Shown piece after piece: positions 16,946-26,610 of a stretch of 28,093 nucleotides of DNA; position 1 is the stretch's first letter; every line of letters begins with the position of its first letter. The notes beneath the pieces are model-generated. The model searched no databases. It was not told the DNA's origin and was given only the letters and a program-made list of their open reading frames with translations. The DNA comes from a virus: positions 1-28,093 of the IMG/VR virus record IMGVR_UViG_3300010151_000105, one strand, 5' to 3'. The position numbers and the translations under genes are program-made.

Positions 16946-16972
16946 TTAGGGGTGAAAATCCCCTAGTTTTTA
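16946..16972 (+). terminator. Terminator-like hairpin with T-rich tail
   Basis: TAGGGG (16947-16952) and CCCCTA (16960-16965) form a perfect six-base stem with a seven-base loop, followed by a T-rich stretch (GTTTTTATATTTTTG, 16966-16980). It follows the 340-residue virion gene and has the form of an intrinsic terminator. Its tail runs directly into a candidate promoter element. Confidence 0.65.
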
Positions 16973-16980
16973 TATTTTTG
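16973..16980 (+). promoter_or_regulatory. Candidate Bacteroidota -7 promoter element before the 17004 gene
   Basis: TATTTTTG matches TAnnTTTG exactly, 23 bases before the ATG at 17004, and sits in the T-tract of the preceding terminator. No clear -33 TTG is visible. It would start a transcript for the adhesin module, separating its expression from the head genes. Confidence 0.4.
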
Positions 16981-17003
16981 TAACATTTAAAAACTTAAAA
17001 ATT

Positions 17004-17549
17004 ATGGCTTTAACGGCAACTATAGCAGCAGATTGTAAAACAATGACGATTGCGGGAGGTGCGAATTATTCAAATGCAGAAATTGATATATATTGGAATG
17101 ATGTAACGATTACATCTATACCAAGAGAACTAACTAACCCTTTTAACCCAATTCTTAATTTAACAGCTGCAGGAGATCTCGTTCTATCTCTTAGTAATTT
17201 CATAGATGATACAGGAGCAGCTGCTACCACATATACTCATTTTAATGGGATATTTAAATTTGTAATAACAACTAATTCTGGAGTATTTGAAATAGGTGCA
17301 GTAGGTATGTGTGATATTAATTGTTGTTTAGCTGCGAAAACAAAAGACTTATTAAAATGCAAGTGTACAGAATGTAAAGAATGTGCATCTATACTTGCAG
17401 ATATAGCAAAGATATTTTTATTACTTAATGGCGCTAAAACAAATGTAGCAGGATGCGTTCAAACTACTACTTTATATGAAAAATCTATAGACGAGTATTT
17501 GAAAGCTAAAGAGATGTGTGGCACTAAAAATTGTAATTGCGACTGTTAA
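17004..17549 (+). CDS. Cys-rich small virion-associated protein, 181 aa
   Basis: The N-terminal 100 residues are a Thr/Asn-rich beta region (MALTATIAADCKTMTIAGG, then GIFKFVITTNSGVFEIGAV). The C-terminal 80 residues hold nearly all the cysteines: C103, C107-C108, C119-x-C121-x2-C124-x2-C127, C151 and C172, C177, C179, C181. Between them a short hydrophobic helix (ILADIAKIFLLLNGA, about 130-144) looks like a packing helix rather than a membrane span. The pattern could bind metal or form disulfides. It sits 13 bases upstream of the giant adhesin gene, whose product is also Cys-rich, so it may be a partner or assembly factor. I recall similar small proteins in other Bacteroidota phages but know no function. 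Confidence 0.65.
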   Translation: MALTATIAADCKTMTIAGGANYSNAEIDIYWNDVTITSIPRELTNPFNPILNLTAAGDLVLSLSNFIDDTGAAATTYTHFNGIFKFVITTNSGVFEIGAVGMCDINCCLAAKTKDLLKCKCTECKECASILADIAKIFLLLNGAKTNVAGCVQTTTLYEKSIDEYLKAKEMCGTKNCNCDC

Positions 17550-17562
17550 ATTAAATTAAACT

Positions 17563-20500
17563 ATGGCTTGGAATCCTTCCCTACCTCCGTCGCAAACAAC
17601 GACGGATCGTTTTCACTCAGACTTTGATGGTTTAAGGTTTGCATTAGTTAAACTAGATAATTTTAGTTTACATATGAAGAAACCTACATGGACTTGTGGT
17701 GTTCAGAATACTGGATGGGCAGCAGGATTTAGATGGGGTACTCATAGTTCATTTAGAGGATATGAGGAAGCAAGTACCGGCGCTTTATTATCTGGCTCTC
17801 TTGGGTCGTCTTGCGTATTGGGATCTCCACTTGGGTGGAGTTCACAAATATCGTATACCTCTAGCTCATGTTTACCTTTTATTTATGGGTCAACTACCTT
17901 TTTAGCAGAGCAATCTTGTTGTGAGCCAGAATTTGGTTATACTTCAATGATAGGTTGTGAATCTGGATGGGAAGTAGGATTGGCAAATAATTTGGGGTTC
18001 AATTGTCCGTCAACTAACCCAGTAGGTTGTGGTGGATATTCGTATAATGGGGCCCACTGCTGTCATTGTTATGAATGTAGAAGAGGGTCAAACTTAACAA
18101 CATGTTCGCCTAGTTCTTTTAATCCCCCAGGATCAACACCTGTGATGTATTCCACCCATTCAACACAAAATATACATGGTATAAGTAATCTCGCTGCTGG
18201 AATTTGGGGTTGGGGTAATGCGGGTGCTTGTGGTGGTGGTTCTACTGTAGTTGCTGAAGGTAAAGGTGCTTATAATGATACTATATGGATGCAATATACT
18301 GGGGGTCCATTATTATGGGGATCTCCTATACAACCTGATGGTAACGATAATAAGAGTTATTATGGTATAGGAATGACTATGCAAGATATTACTACTGATT
18401 GTAGTTATGTTTATAAAGAACATCCAACAAATACAACTCCAATAGGAATAAATGGCCCAGACAATGGGAGTGGAGGATGTGATGTAGGAAATGTTATATG
18501 GCCAGATCCTGATCTTGATGCACAGGGAAAAAATAGGGCAGAGAATTTATCTTATTATGCTATTATATTATTTCCTACAATCCCAAATCAAACGTACGGT
18601 AGTGTCTTATCTGATGAATATAAATTTAAGCTTCATATGGATATGCGTAGTGAGGCTTGGAAAAAAATAATAGGCCCAGCATGGCCAGTATCTTATTATG
18701 GATCGAGCGCATACTCAAGTTCTGGTGGTAATGCATATACCTTTAGTTCGTGGAACGGATCTAACAGTACTTCGTTCTGTACAAATGAGACTGGAGAATT
18801 AGGATGGTATTTAGCTCAATCTAATACAGGTATGATGCATCACATGACAGGTACAGGAGGCGTGGTTGAAGACAGGGCGTATGGAGGTATTATGGATGGT
18901 GAATTTATAACTCTTGATGATCCGTGGTGGTCGGGTGACGGTACTAGTTATAATAATCCTTGGGGTGTTGAATTATTAAGCGCCCTTCAAAAACATATGA
19001 TTAGAGAATCTTGTTATCAGAGGCTTGATACATCATTACAACCATCTAATAAGAATGTTACTATACTAATCACTAAAACACCAGCCGCTGCTCCAAGTTA
19101 TAATAAATTACAGGCTGAATTAGCCATGTTTGCCGCAGGTGAAACAAACGAACAACTTAGTTTATTTACTGATAATCCTTATTTTAATCTACATGTAACA
19201 TCAGGAGGAGGTGCCGGCCAAACAATAGTTTTTAGAGATGTTGCAACAGGTATACAAGATAATAGATATGGCGGAGAAAATGCACCGCCATATGAGGAAA
19301 TGGGCAGCTTTCAGTCGGGTTTAGGTAGTGATGATCAAACTACCCCAATACGATCAGAATCACAAGGTATGACAATTTCTGCTGAATTAGTTAAAGATTG
19401 GGAATCTTATATATTTGGTTCTTCTGGTTTTAGTTGGTCTGATGTTAAGGTTCATACTTTAAGAACTGTAGATTGGGATTCATACATGGCAAATACTGGA
19501 GGCGGTGGTTCAACCTCTTCTTTTCCAAACCTAATGAGCCCCACAGGAGTTATACAAGGAAATTTTTATGAACTTGATGCAAGAGTATATTTAGGACTTC
19601 CTGATGGTGCATTTGAAAATAGAATGGTTAAACATTTATATGGAGATGCAACAGATGATGCTGGATGTGTAGGGGATGTGCACGGCAAAAAACCTATAAT
19701 GGGATATGGAGGACATGGTAATGTTATATCTAGTAGTAATTTAAGTACTATTTCTGCAAATGGTGGTTGGGTTGATAATCAATATGCTTATCATTTTATT
19801 GGACTAAAAGCAGTTTTTACGCCAACAACAGTTGCTTATTTTAACTTCCCAAACGGCGATAGTCATCCAGAAGTTCTTTGTTCTCCAACAAATTTATTCC
19901 AATATAATACTTCAATTCCAAATACTAATTGCACATATGTAGATCATTCTACTGGTAATTATATATGGCCAGATACTACTAATAGTAATTGGACTTTTGA
20001 ATCTGCTTATGGAGTAGGTCCTCAATATACTAATCATTCTGTTAATTCCAAAAATCAATGGGCTATTTGTACAGGTAATGGTATGGTTTATAATACAACA
20101 CCAGACACCTCCCAGCAACCTATTTTAACTGCACAAGTTGCCGATTGTCCTGTATGTGATACGGGGAATGGAGTTGTAAATGTAGTACTAACTAATATCG
20201 ATGCAAGTGGAGTAGAAATTGATGATATATCCTTTTCTCCTGCTGCCACAACCAGTCCTATCACTCCTACTGGAAATTTGGGGACAATTTATGCATCAAC
20301 TACTTGGAGTTTTTTTATTGGTGTAGGTACTTATACTGTAACTGTCGTAACTGTAAATCATGGTACTTATACGTCCTCCTTTACCATGCCTAATTGTGAG
20401 CAAATTTCTTTTAATCTTGATTCAGTTGTCGTAGGTGCTGCCGTTACATGTACTTCTCCTGGGGGGTTCCGAGGTAAATTTGATGCTTCAAATTTAACAG

Positions 20501-23500
20501 GAACAACTATATCTAATTGTGGTGGTTTACAATGGACAGTCTGGGAATGGGATGTAACAAATAGTACTTGGATATTTCATTCTGCAGGCCATCCATTTAA
20601 ATCTTCTGTAATTAATTTTGGTATTCCTGGTTCTGGTGTACCAATTTTTGGAGCTAACCACATTAATAATCCTGGGGCAACTGTAAATAATAAAGAATTC
20701 CTTATGCCAGGTATAAGTGGTGGTACATATAGAGTCACTTTAACTAATAGGTGGTATTTAGTAGATGCAAATGAAGTCTGGGCAGATTTTGATTTAGTAG
20801 GATGTTATGACCATGTTGATATAGTAATGCCTTCAACTGTTCTTAATGCAACAGTAACTCATACAAGTCACCCAGTATGTAATAGTAGTGACAGAGAAGA
20901 GAATTTTACAAATTGTTATAATACTACTACTAATACTGGATATATAACCAATTGCTCTGGTCTTACTCCTTCTAATATGGGTGAATTTGATATTGACATC
21001 ACTGGAATAGCGTATGGGCTTTTTACAATAGATCATATTAATCCTTGTGGCCTTACATATACATCATCAGTTGCTATATATGGTGGGACAGCTACTTATG
21101 GATCTTCATCAGGTAATACATTTCAGGCTGGTTGCAACCATCCTTCCGGTCCAATCAGTCCTGGAACACACATAATAAATATGACTGATGCAGCTGGATG
21201 TACTACTTCAGTTTCTATAACTATTAACGAACCTGGTCCAATGATAAAAAATGCGAGCACTACCCAAACTCATGCTCTATGTTCTGGTGGAAACGGGTCT
21301 TTAAGTGGATTAGTAGTAGATACGACGATGTCATGCGCCAGTATGCAATATGCTGTAACACTTGGCTCAGTAGGAAACTCTACTTGGACCAATACTGATG
21401 TTTGGGATCTTACTCCTGATATAATACAAGGATGGCAATCTAGTTCAACTTTTAATTTACCTGCTGGAACATATCGTATATGGGCAAGAAATTCATGTGG
21501 ATGTTTATTTAGAGATGTTCAAATGACTATTGAGGGAGGAGGCACTTTAGCAAGTACTATAGCAGTTACAAACCCAGGATGTTCTGGAGGTATAGCAAGT
21601 ATAACTGTTTCAGCAAGTGGAGGTACTGGTCCTTATACATATGATTGGACAACAGTAACTACAGGAACTTCTGGAGTTGCTGATCCACTTTTTGTAGCAC
21701 CAGCAACTAGTTCAAACTCATTTACACAAGCTGTACCAGGAGGTACTTATGATTATGAATGCCTTGTGCAAGATGCTAATGGCTGCACACAAACTCTTAC
21801 AGCTTCAACAATTGCAGGAGCTCCTTTAACTCTAACAGCAGTAGTATCTTCAATAAGTTGTGCAGGTGGAAGTAATGGAGCTATAGATACAACAGTAACT
21901 GGAGGTATAGGTCCTTATACTTACGCTTGGTCTGGCAGTTCGTCAGCGACTAGTGCAGATTTAACTAGTTTAGGTGTAGGTACATACACTGTATTGGTAA
22001 CAGACAGTACGCCAGGAACTCCTTGTACTACTACAGGTTCATGGACAATAGCATCTACAGGAGGATCAGAGGCATGGGTAGACATTAATCAATATGCTTG
22101 GTCTGGATATAATACTCCTTATGGAGACTCTATTACACAATCAACAGCTAATGATAATACATATGGAATGTATGGAGGACCTACATGTCCAGGAGATAGT
22201 GATGGAACAATAAGATTAATGCTTGATGATTCTACTCCAGTAGTAGGAGCATCTTTTCCATTTGAAGTATGGTTAAGTAATGATGGTGGAGCAACTTATT
22301 ATCAAGCCACAGATAATTCAGGAGTTAATTTAAGTGTCCTAACTACAGATTTAGTTACTACAGGAACAGGTATAGTAGCTTCAACAAGTGCAGTTTATGA
22401 TCCACAAACAGCTTCAGGTACAGTTGATTATTTTGAAATAACTGGAAATTCAGATAAATGGAATCCAGGAGGAGGTGCTGTAGTATTACCATTTACTGAA
22501 AATAGTACTTGGCATGTTAAATTAATAGAAACTGGAGTTTCAGCATGTTCATATGAATTTAGTACTACAATATTACCTTCAGACTATAGAAATGTATATA
22601 ATCAACTAGCTACTACACAACCAACATGTTGCGGGTGTAGTTCTTATGGAGCTTCTATTGGTACTAATGTATGTAATGGTGAAATAGATAATACACCTAT
22701 TAGAGGAACATATGAAGATCATACAAATACTAATTATACATATTTATGGACATATGCTACTTTAGCATCTACTTGTAGTGTACCAGGGCATAACAATACA
22801 AATACACAATGGAGTAATATAACTACACAAGATTTAACAGCTGAATGGCCAGGAATCTATACTGTAGTAGTAACTGATAGTTGTGGAGGAACTGATACAG
22901 ACACAGAAACACTTAATGATCCTATAGTTTATATAGATGATATTACTTGGGTTCCACCTCAATGTGCGGGGTGTTGTACAGGAACTCTTACTATTACAGC
23001 ACATGGAGGTAATGGAACTTTAGAAGTATCATTAAATAATGGTATCTCATTTACGCCTATAACTAGTCCTCATACATTTACAAATATGTGTGGAGGTATA
23101 AATAGTATATGGGTTAAGGATGGGTCGTCATGTGTAGTAGAGTATTTTGCAGATCCAAATGATGTGAATATATTATCTTCTTACGATGATAATTGTTTTG
23201 CAAATGCAAACACTTCAAGTATAATAAGTACTTCAGGAAGTTGGATTCCTACATATAATAACCCTAATTTAGGAGTTGCTACAGCGAATGCATTTACAGA
23301 ATCTTCTTCAACTAAAATAGAATTAATACCTGTATCTGATTTTTCAGTTGCTAATGCGTGTATAATTAGTCATAATATTATACCGGGAGATACTAATGGA
23401 GAAATAAGACTTACAATAACAGGTGGTACTGCTCCTTATGAAATAGGTATTGTTGCTCAAGCAGGCCCTTTCTATACACCTAGTATTCCTATGAATCCTT

Positions 23501-25236
23501 GTTATGGTATAGGACCTCTAACAACTACTTCTCCATGTTTATATACTGGAGATCCTATTAGTAATTATGGCCCAAGTTTAGATACAGCAACAGTTATGAC
23601 TTATGCTCCATGGGGTGGAGGCGCAAGTAATTCGGTGTCTTCATCGACAGCTATTACTACAAGTTTATTAGATATAAGATTCTCTAATGTTAGTGTTTCT
23701 AGAGATTTAGGATATGGAGCCCTCGGTGCAGAATATATATTCTATGTTAGAGATGCTCATGGATGTTATCAAACAACACATGTAGGAATGGATAATGGGA
23801 TATTTGGAGTTATATCTATATATGGAGCAATGAATTGTGATTGTGTTTGTCCTATTGGATATGTTTATGACGAAGATTCAGAAGAGTGTGTAACTAGTGT
23901 TGCTTCACCAGCTCAACCTAATACAACAACTGGATACTGGACATTAGTTAAAAACCTATATACAGCACAAATTACACCATCAAAATGGCAGCAGAATGGG
24001 TGTAGTTTATATGGAGTATGGACTGGAGCTGCGGTTGATTATACTCAAAGTATTGTTATAAATACTAATGACTTGCCTTTATTAAAAGATATAATTACTA
24101 ATGCAAATACAGGCCCTAATCATATATATAGGTCTACTTCTGGAATTACCCAAATAGGAGTAGATTTAGGTATATGGAATACTTTGGCAACTACAAGTTA
24201 TATTAATGATAGGGTAAAAGATATAGCTATATGGTTAGATCAAGGATCCCCAATAACTCCTCCAGCTATACCTGTAGGAGAATGGATAGGATGTATAACA
24301 GAAATTAATTTTCAATTTAATACACCAGCAGTTATAGCATTATGTTCTGACTCTAAGATGAGAATGAAAGTTGATGGAATTGTTTGGATTGATATGGCGG
24401 CAGATGAAAATACACTTACTACATATACATCTAATTATCAGTATTTCAATCTATTCCCAATATCATTGCCAGGAGGTTTACATACTATCTCTTTTGAAGT
24501 TTATAGTACTACGTCCGATGCAATGATGGCATTTGAAGTATATATAAATCAAGATGCTGCAACAAATAATTATTTTATTGGAGATATTCTTGGGGGGTCG
24601 TTCAGTGCAGCGAACCTTCAATCGTGGATACTACAAGATGCAAATAATGAAGATTTAAGTAGTAAATCTTGGGATACAAAAGAAATACAATTAGGTACTA
24701 CGTATGGGTATTCTTGTACAGAAGTAACAGATGCGGTAAGTTATTCTTCAGGAGCTTTATTTTGTATACAAGATGCAACAGCTCCTTGTGAAGTTCCATT
24801 AGATTGTGGGTATTGTTTAGATAGTAACGGCGTGCCTCAACCTCAATGGACTAAAAAAGGACCTTGTGTAAACGCAAACGACGGAGGAGTCCCTACTCCA
24901 GCATTATTAGGAAATGTTTGGGTAACAGATTATTCTGAATTATCTGATTTAGTAGAATGTCCTGGAGCATTAGCTAATACAGCTTATGCTAGAATAATGG
25001 GAGCCTTAGCAACTAGAGCTTTAGATATAAGACAAATATGGATGACTATAATCATTAGACATTTATTACACAATCTAAATGCTTGTATGACATTATCAGA
25101 TATACAAGACTTGTTTACAGGCTTTTTAGATGATGTATGTCCAACATGTGACACAGATGTAGATTTAACTCCAGCACAAATGGAAGCATTAACTTCTATT
25201 TTCACACTTAATACGAACTCAAATTTTGACTTTTAA
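17563..25236 (+). CDS. Giant SprB-module adhesin / receptor-binding virion protein
   Basis: A 2557-residue protein. Residues 1 to about 850 are Gly/Ser/Asn/Trp-rich with many cysteines and no recognised domain. From about 862 to 2050 there are about nine Ig-like modules, each opening with a Cys-Gly/Asp-rich strand (near C862, C1106, C1240, C1340, C1433, C1542, C1689, C1801, C1933). The best, at about 1340-1515, show the SprB-repeat pattern: GGTGPYTYDW, GGIGPYTYAWSG, then VGTYTVLVTDS or 'DANGCTQT'. An EGF-like Cys cluster follows (CDCVCPIGYVYDEDSEEC, from C2092), then a PA14-like beta region (about 2240-2335: CSDSKMRMKVDGIVW, LPGGLHTISFEVY). It is probably the long host-binding fibre or spike. 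SprB-type modules are known from Bacteroidota gliding and surface adhesins. I see no signal peptide, consistent with virion assembly in the cytoplasm. Confidence 0.72.
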   Translation: MAWNPSLPPSQTTTDRFHSDFDGLRFALVKLDNFSLHMKKPTWTCGVQNTGWAAGFRWGTHSSFRGYEEASTGALLSGSLGSSCVLGSPLGWSSQISYTSSSCLPFIYGSTTFLAEQSCCEPEFGYTSMIGCESGWEVGLANNLGFNCPSTNPVGCGGYSYNGAHCCHCYECRRGSNLTTCSPSSFNPPGSTPVMYSTHSTQNIHGISNLAAGIWGWGNAGACGGGSTVVAEGKGAYNDTIWMQYTGGPLLWGSPIQPDGNDNKSYYGIGMTMQDITTDCSYVYKEHPTNTTPIGINGPDNGSGGCDVGNVIWPDPDLDAQGKNRAENLSYYAIILFPTIPNQTYGSVLSDEYKFKLHMDMRSEAWKKIIGPAWPVSYYGSSAYSSSGGNAYTFSSWNGSNSTSFCTNETGELGWYLAQSNTGMMHHMTGTGGVVEDRAYGGIMDGEFITLDDPWWSGDGTSYNNPWGVELLSALQKHMIRESCYQRLDTSLQPSNKNVTILITKTPAAAPSYNKLQAELAMFAAGETNEQLSLFTDNPYFNLHVTSGGGAGQTIVFRDVATGIQDNRYGGENAPPYEEMGSFQSGLGSDDQTTPIRSESQGMTISAELVKDWESYIFGSSGFSWSDVKVHTLRTVDWDSYMANTGGGGSTSSFPNLMSPTGVIQGNFYELDARVYLGLPDGAFENRMVKHLYGDATDDAGCVGDVHGKKPIMGYGGHGNVISSSNLSTISANGGWVDNQYAYHFIGLKAVFTPTTVAYFNFPNGDSHPEVLCSPTNLFQYNTSIPNTNCTYVDHSTGNYIWPDTTNSNWTFESAYGVGPQYTNHSVNSKNQWAICTGNGMVYNTTPDTSQQPILTAQVADCPVCDTGNGVVNVVLTNIDASGVEIDDISFSPAATTSPITPTGNLGTIYASTTWSFFIGVGTYTVTVVTVNHGTYTSSFTMPNCEQISFNLDSVVVGAAVTCTSPGGFRGKFDASNLTGTTISNCGGLQWTVWEWDVTNSTWIFHSAGHPFKSSVINFGIPGSGVPIFGANHINNPGATVNNKEFLMPGISGGTYRVTLTNRWYLVDANEVWADFDLVGCYDHVDIVMPSTVLNATVTHTSHPVCNSSDREENFTNCYNTTTNTGYITNCSGLTPSNMGEFDIDITGIAYGLFTIDHINPCGLTYTSSVAIYGGTATYGSSSGNTFQAGCNHPSGPISPGTHIINMTDAAGCTTSVSITINEPGPMIKNASTTQTHALCSGGNGSLSGLVVDTTMSCASMQYAVTLGSVGNSTWTNTDVWDLTPDIIQGWQSSSTFNLPAGTYRIWARNSCGCLFRDVQMTIEGGGTLASTIAVTNPGCSGGIASITVSASGGTGPYTYDWTTVTTGTSGVADPLFVAPATSSNSFTQAVPGGTYDYECLVQDANGCTQTLTASTIAGAPLTLTAVVSSISCAGGSNGAIDTTVTGGIGPYTYAWSGSSSATSADLTSLGVGTYTVLVTDSTPGTPCTTTGSWTIASTGGSEAWVDINQYAWSGYNTPYGDSITQSTANDNTYGMYGGPTCPGDSDGTIRLMLDDSTPVVGASFPFEVWLSNDGGATYYQATDNSGVNLSVLTTDLVTTGTGIVASTSAVYDPQTASGTVDYFEITGNSDKWNPGGGAVVLPFTENSTWHVKLIETGVSACSYEFSTTILPSDYRNVYNQLATTQPTCCGCSSYGASIGTNVCNGEIDNTPIRGTYEDHTNTNYTYLWTYATLASTCSVPGHNNTNTQWSNITTQDLTAEWPGIYTVVVTDSCGGTDTDTETLNDPIVYIDDITWVPPQCAGCCTGTLTITAHGGNGTLEVSLNNGISFTPITSPHTFTNMCGGINSIWVKDGSSCVVEYFADPNDVNILSSYDDNCFANANTSSIISTSGSWIPTYNNPNLGVATANAFTESSSTKIELIPVSDFSVANACIISHNIIPGDTNGEIRLTITGGTAPYEIGIVAQAGPFYTPSIPMNPCYGIGPLTTTSPCLYTGDPISNYGPSLDTATVMTYAPWGGGASNSVSSSTAITTSLLDIRFSNVSVSRDLGYGALGAEYIFYVRDAHGCYQTTHVGMDNGIFGVISIYGAMNCDCVCPIGYVYDEDSEECVTSVASPAQPNTTTGYWTLVKNLYTAQITPSKWQQNGCSLYGVWTGAAVDYTQSIVINTNDLPLLKDIITNANTGPNHIYRSTSGITQIGVDLGIWNTLATTSYINDRVKDIAIWLDQGSPITPPAIPVGEWIGCITEINFQFNTPAVIALCSDSKMRMKVDGIVWIDMAADENTLTTYTSNYQYFNLFPISLPGGLHTISFEVYSTTSDAMMAFEVYINQDAATNNYFIGDILGGSFSAANLQSWILQDANNEDLSSKSWDTKEIQLGTTYGYSCTEVTDAVSYSSGALFCIQDATAPCEVPLDCGYCLDSNGVPQPQWTKKGPCVNANDGGVPTPALLGNVWVTDYSELSDLVECPGALANTAYARIMGALATRALDIRQIWMTIIIRHLLHNLNACMTLSDIQDLFTGFLDDVCPTCDTDVDLTPAQMEALTSIFTLNTNSNFDF
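17586..17606 (+). other. Start-proximal GC-rich hairpin, +24 in the adhesin gene
   Basis: TCCGTCG (17586-17592) pairs perfectly with CGACGGA (17600-17606) around a seven-base loop (CAAACAA). Five of seven pairs are G-C, notable in AT-rich DNA. It begins 23 bases after the start of the largest gene. Confidence 0.45.
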
Positions 25237-25247
25237 AATATAAAATT

Positions 25248-26549
25248 ATGGCTATAAAAGTAAATTCTTTAACAACTAAAAATATTTCAGTAGTATCTGA
25301 TGCTTCAAATGAATATTTATATATAACTAATGCATTATCTAGAACAGATAGTAAAATACCTTTAAATAATTTAATAACTACATTTGAATCTGTAGGTACT
25401 GGAAAAAGCTTAGTATCGACAGCTACATCTCTTAATAGACATGTTATAAAATCATTAGAGCAGGATGCTTCAGGGATTATAACAGTAGGAGCTGGAAGTT
25501 CAGTAATAACTGTTGGTATAGATCAAACACAGATAGATTTATCAAAATGTAAAAATACAACTACTCCTTTTTTATCGACTATTAATTTAACAACTAATGT
25601 AGGAGCAACTGTATTACCTACTGCAAATGGAGGAACTAATAAAAGCTCTGCTTATGTTGTTGGAGATATAGTTTATGCTTCAGCAACTGATACATTAGCT
25701 GGATTAGCAGATATAGCTACAGGAAATGCTTTAATCTCTGGCGGTATAGGAGTTGCTCCGTCGTGGGGTAAAATAGCTTTAGGTACACATGTTAGTGGAA
25801 CATTAAGTGTAGGTAATGGTGGAACTGGAGCAACTAGTCATACTTCAAAAGGTGTATTACTAGGTAATAATACAGGAGCTGTTACAACGACTAATGCAGG
25901 AGGAACTAACGGAACAGTATTAATTGGTAATGCTTCTGGTAGCCCACAATTTGGTGCTATTACATCTCCTGATAGTACAATAACATTTACAACTGGAGCT
26001 GGTGCTTTAGGATTATCTACAAAAATTACTACTTTAGAAAATGCTTCAGGAACAGCAGGATTAGTATGTGACAGTTCAGGAAATTTAATATCACAAGCTG
26101 ATGCTACTTTAGCTTATAAAAGACCTATAGTAAATGTAGCTTCTGGTACATATAATCCAACAGCAGCTCAATCAGGAAGTATATTTACATTAAACTTAGC
26201 AGGAGGTATAACAGTAACTTTACCAGCTGCGGCTGCAGGATTAACTTATGAATTTCATATAGGTACTACATTTAGTGGCACATTAACTATTAATGCGGCT
26301 AGTTCAGCAGATACTCTTCAAGGAGCTATTTATATGGGAACTGGACTAGTTAAAAATGATTCAGCTGATAATACAGATAATCATGGTTATGCTTCACCAG
26401 CTGCAGCAGATCATCAATATGTAGCTGATGCAGATACAAAAGGAAGATTACTTGGAACAAGATTAAAATACACTGCAATAACTGATGCTATTTGGTTAGT
26501 TGAAGGATTTGCAATAACTGACGGGGCGATTGCAACCCCTTGGACATAG
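25248..26549 (+). CDS. Tail-fibre-like protein, 433 aa
   Basis: A Gly/Thr/Ala-rich fibre. The N-terminal 100 residues (MAIKVNSLTTKNISVVSDAS) look like a virion-attachment domain. The middle repeats the 'NGGTG/NGGTN' motifs typical of phage fibre shafts (ANGGTNKSSAY at about 127-137, VGNGGTGATSHTSKGVLLGN at about 188-207, then GNASGSPQFGAI). The C-terminal domain (about 300-433) is a separate beta fold (GGITVTLPAAAAGLTYEFHI, SGTLTINAASSADTLQGAI) like the terminal domains of several marine and gut phage fibres or decoration proteins. It begins 11 bases after the giant adhesin, so the two are co-transcribed, and probably takes part in host attachment. A hairpin plus a candidate promoter follow the stop. 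Confidence 0.68.
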   Translation: MAIKVNSLTTKNISVVSDASNEYLYITNALSRTDSKIPLNNLITTFESVGTGKSLVSTATSLNRHVIKSLEQDASGIITVGAGSSVITVGIDQTQIDLSKCKNTTTPFLSTINLTTNVGATVLPTANGGTNKSSAYVVGDIVYASATDTLAGLADIATGNALISGGIGVAPSWGKIALGTHVSGTLSVGNGGTGATSHTSKGVLLGNNTGAVTTTNAGGTNGTVLIGNASGSPQFGAITSPDSTITFTTGAGALGLSTKITTLENASGTAGLVCDSSGNLISQADATLAYKRPIVNVASGTYNPTAAQSGSIFTLNLAGGITVTLPAAAAGLTYEFHIGTTFSGTLTINAASSADTLQGAIYMGTGLVKNDSADNTDNHGYASPAAADHQYVADADTKGRLLGTRLKYTAITDAIWLVEGFAITDGAIATPWT

Positions 26550-26571
26550 GATATAAAATATTTTTTATATC
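26550..26571 (+). terminator. AT-rich perfect hairpin after the fibre gene
   Basis: GATATAAAA (26550-26558) and TTTTATATC (26563-26571) form a perfect nine-base inverted repeat with a four-base loop (TATT), starting at the base after the TAG stop. The stem is AT-only apart from one G-C pair and is followed only by TTTG, so it is a weak terminator at best; it overlaps a candidate promoter and could instead be an operator. Confidence 0.45.
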
Positions 26572-26575
26572 TTTG
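26568..26575 (+). promoter_or_regulatory. Candidate Bacteroidota -7 promoter element before the 26611 gene
   Basis: TATCTTTG matches TAnnTTTG, 35 bases before the ATG at 26611. A TTG lies upstream at 26540-26542, 25 bases away, slightly longer than the usual spacing of about 19-23. The element overlaps the right arm of the inverted repeat at 26550-26571, so hairpin and promoter are intertwined. Confidence 0.45.
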
Positions 26576-26610
26576 CGAAAATTAATTATTAATAAAAAAC
26601 ATTATAGACA

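Noticed and set aside
17563-25236. Tape-measure protein, suggested by length alone
   Set aside because: The sequence is beta-rich, cysteine-rich and modular, without the long helical or coiled-coil repeats and transmembrane segments of tape measures.
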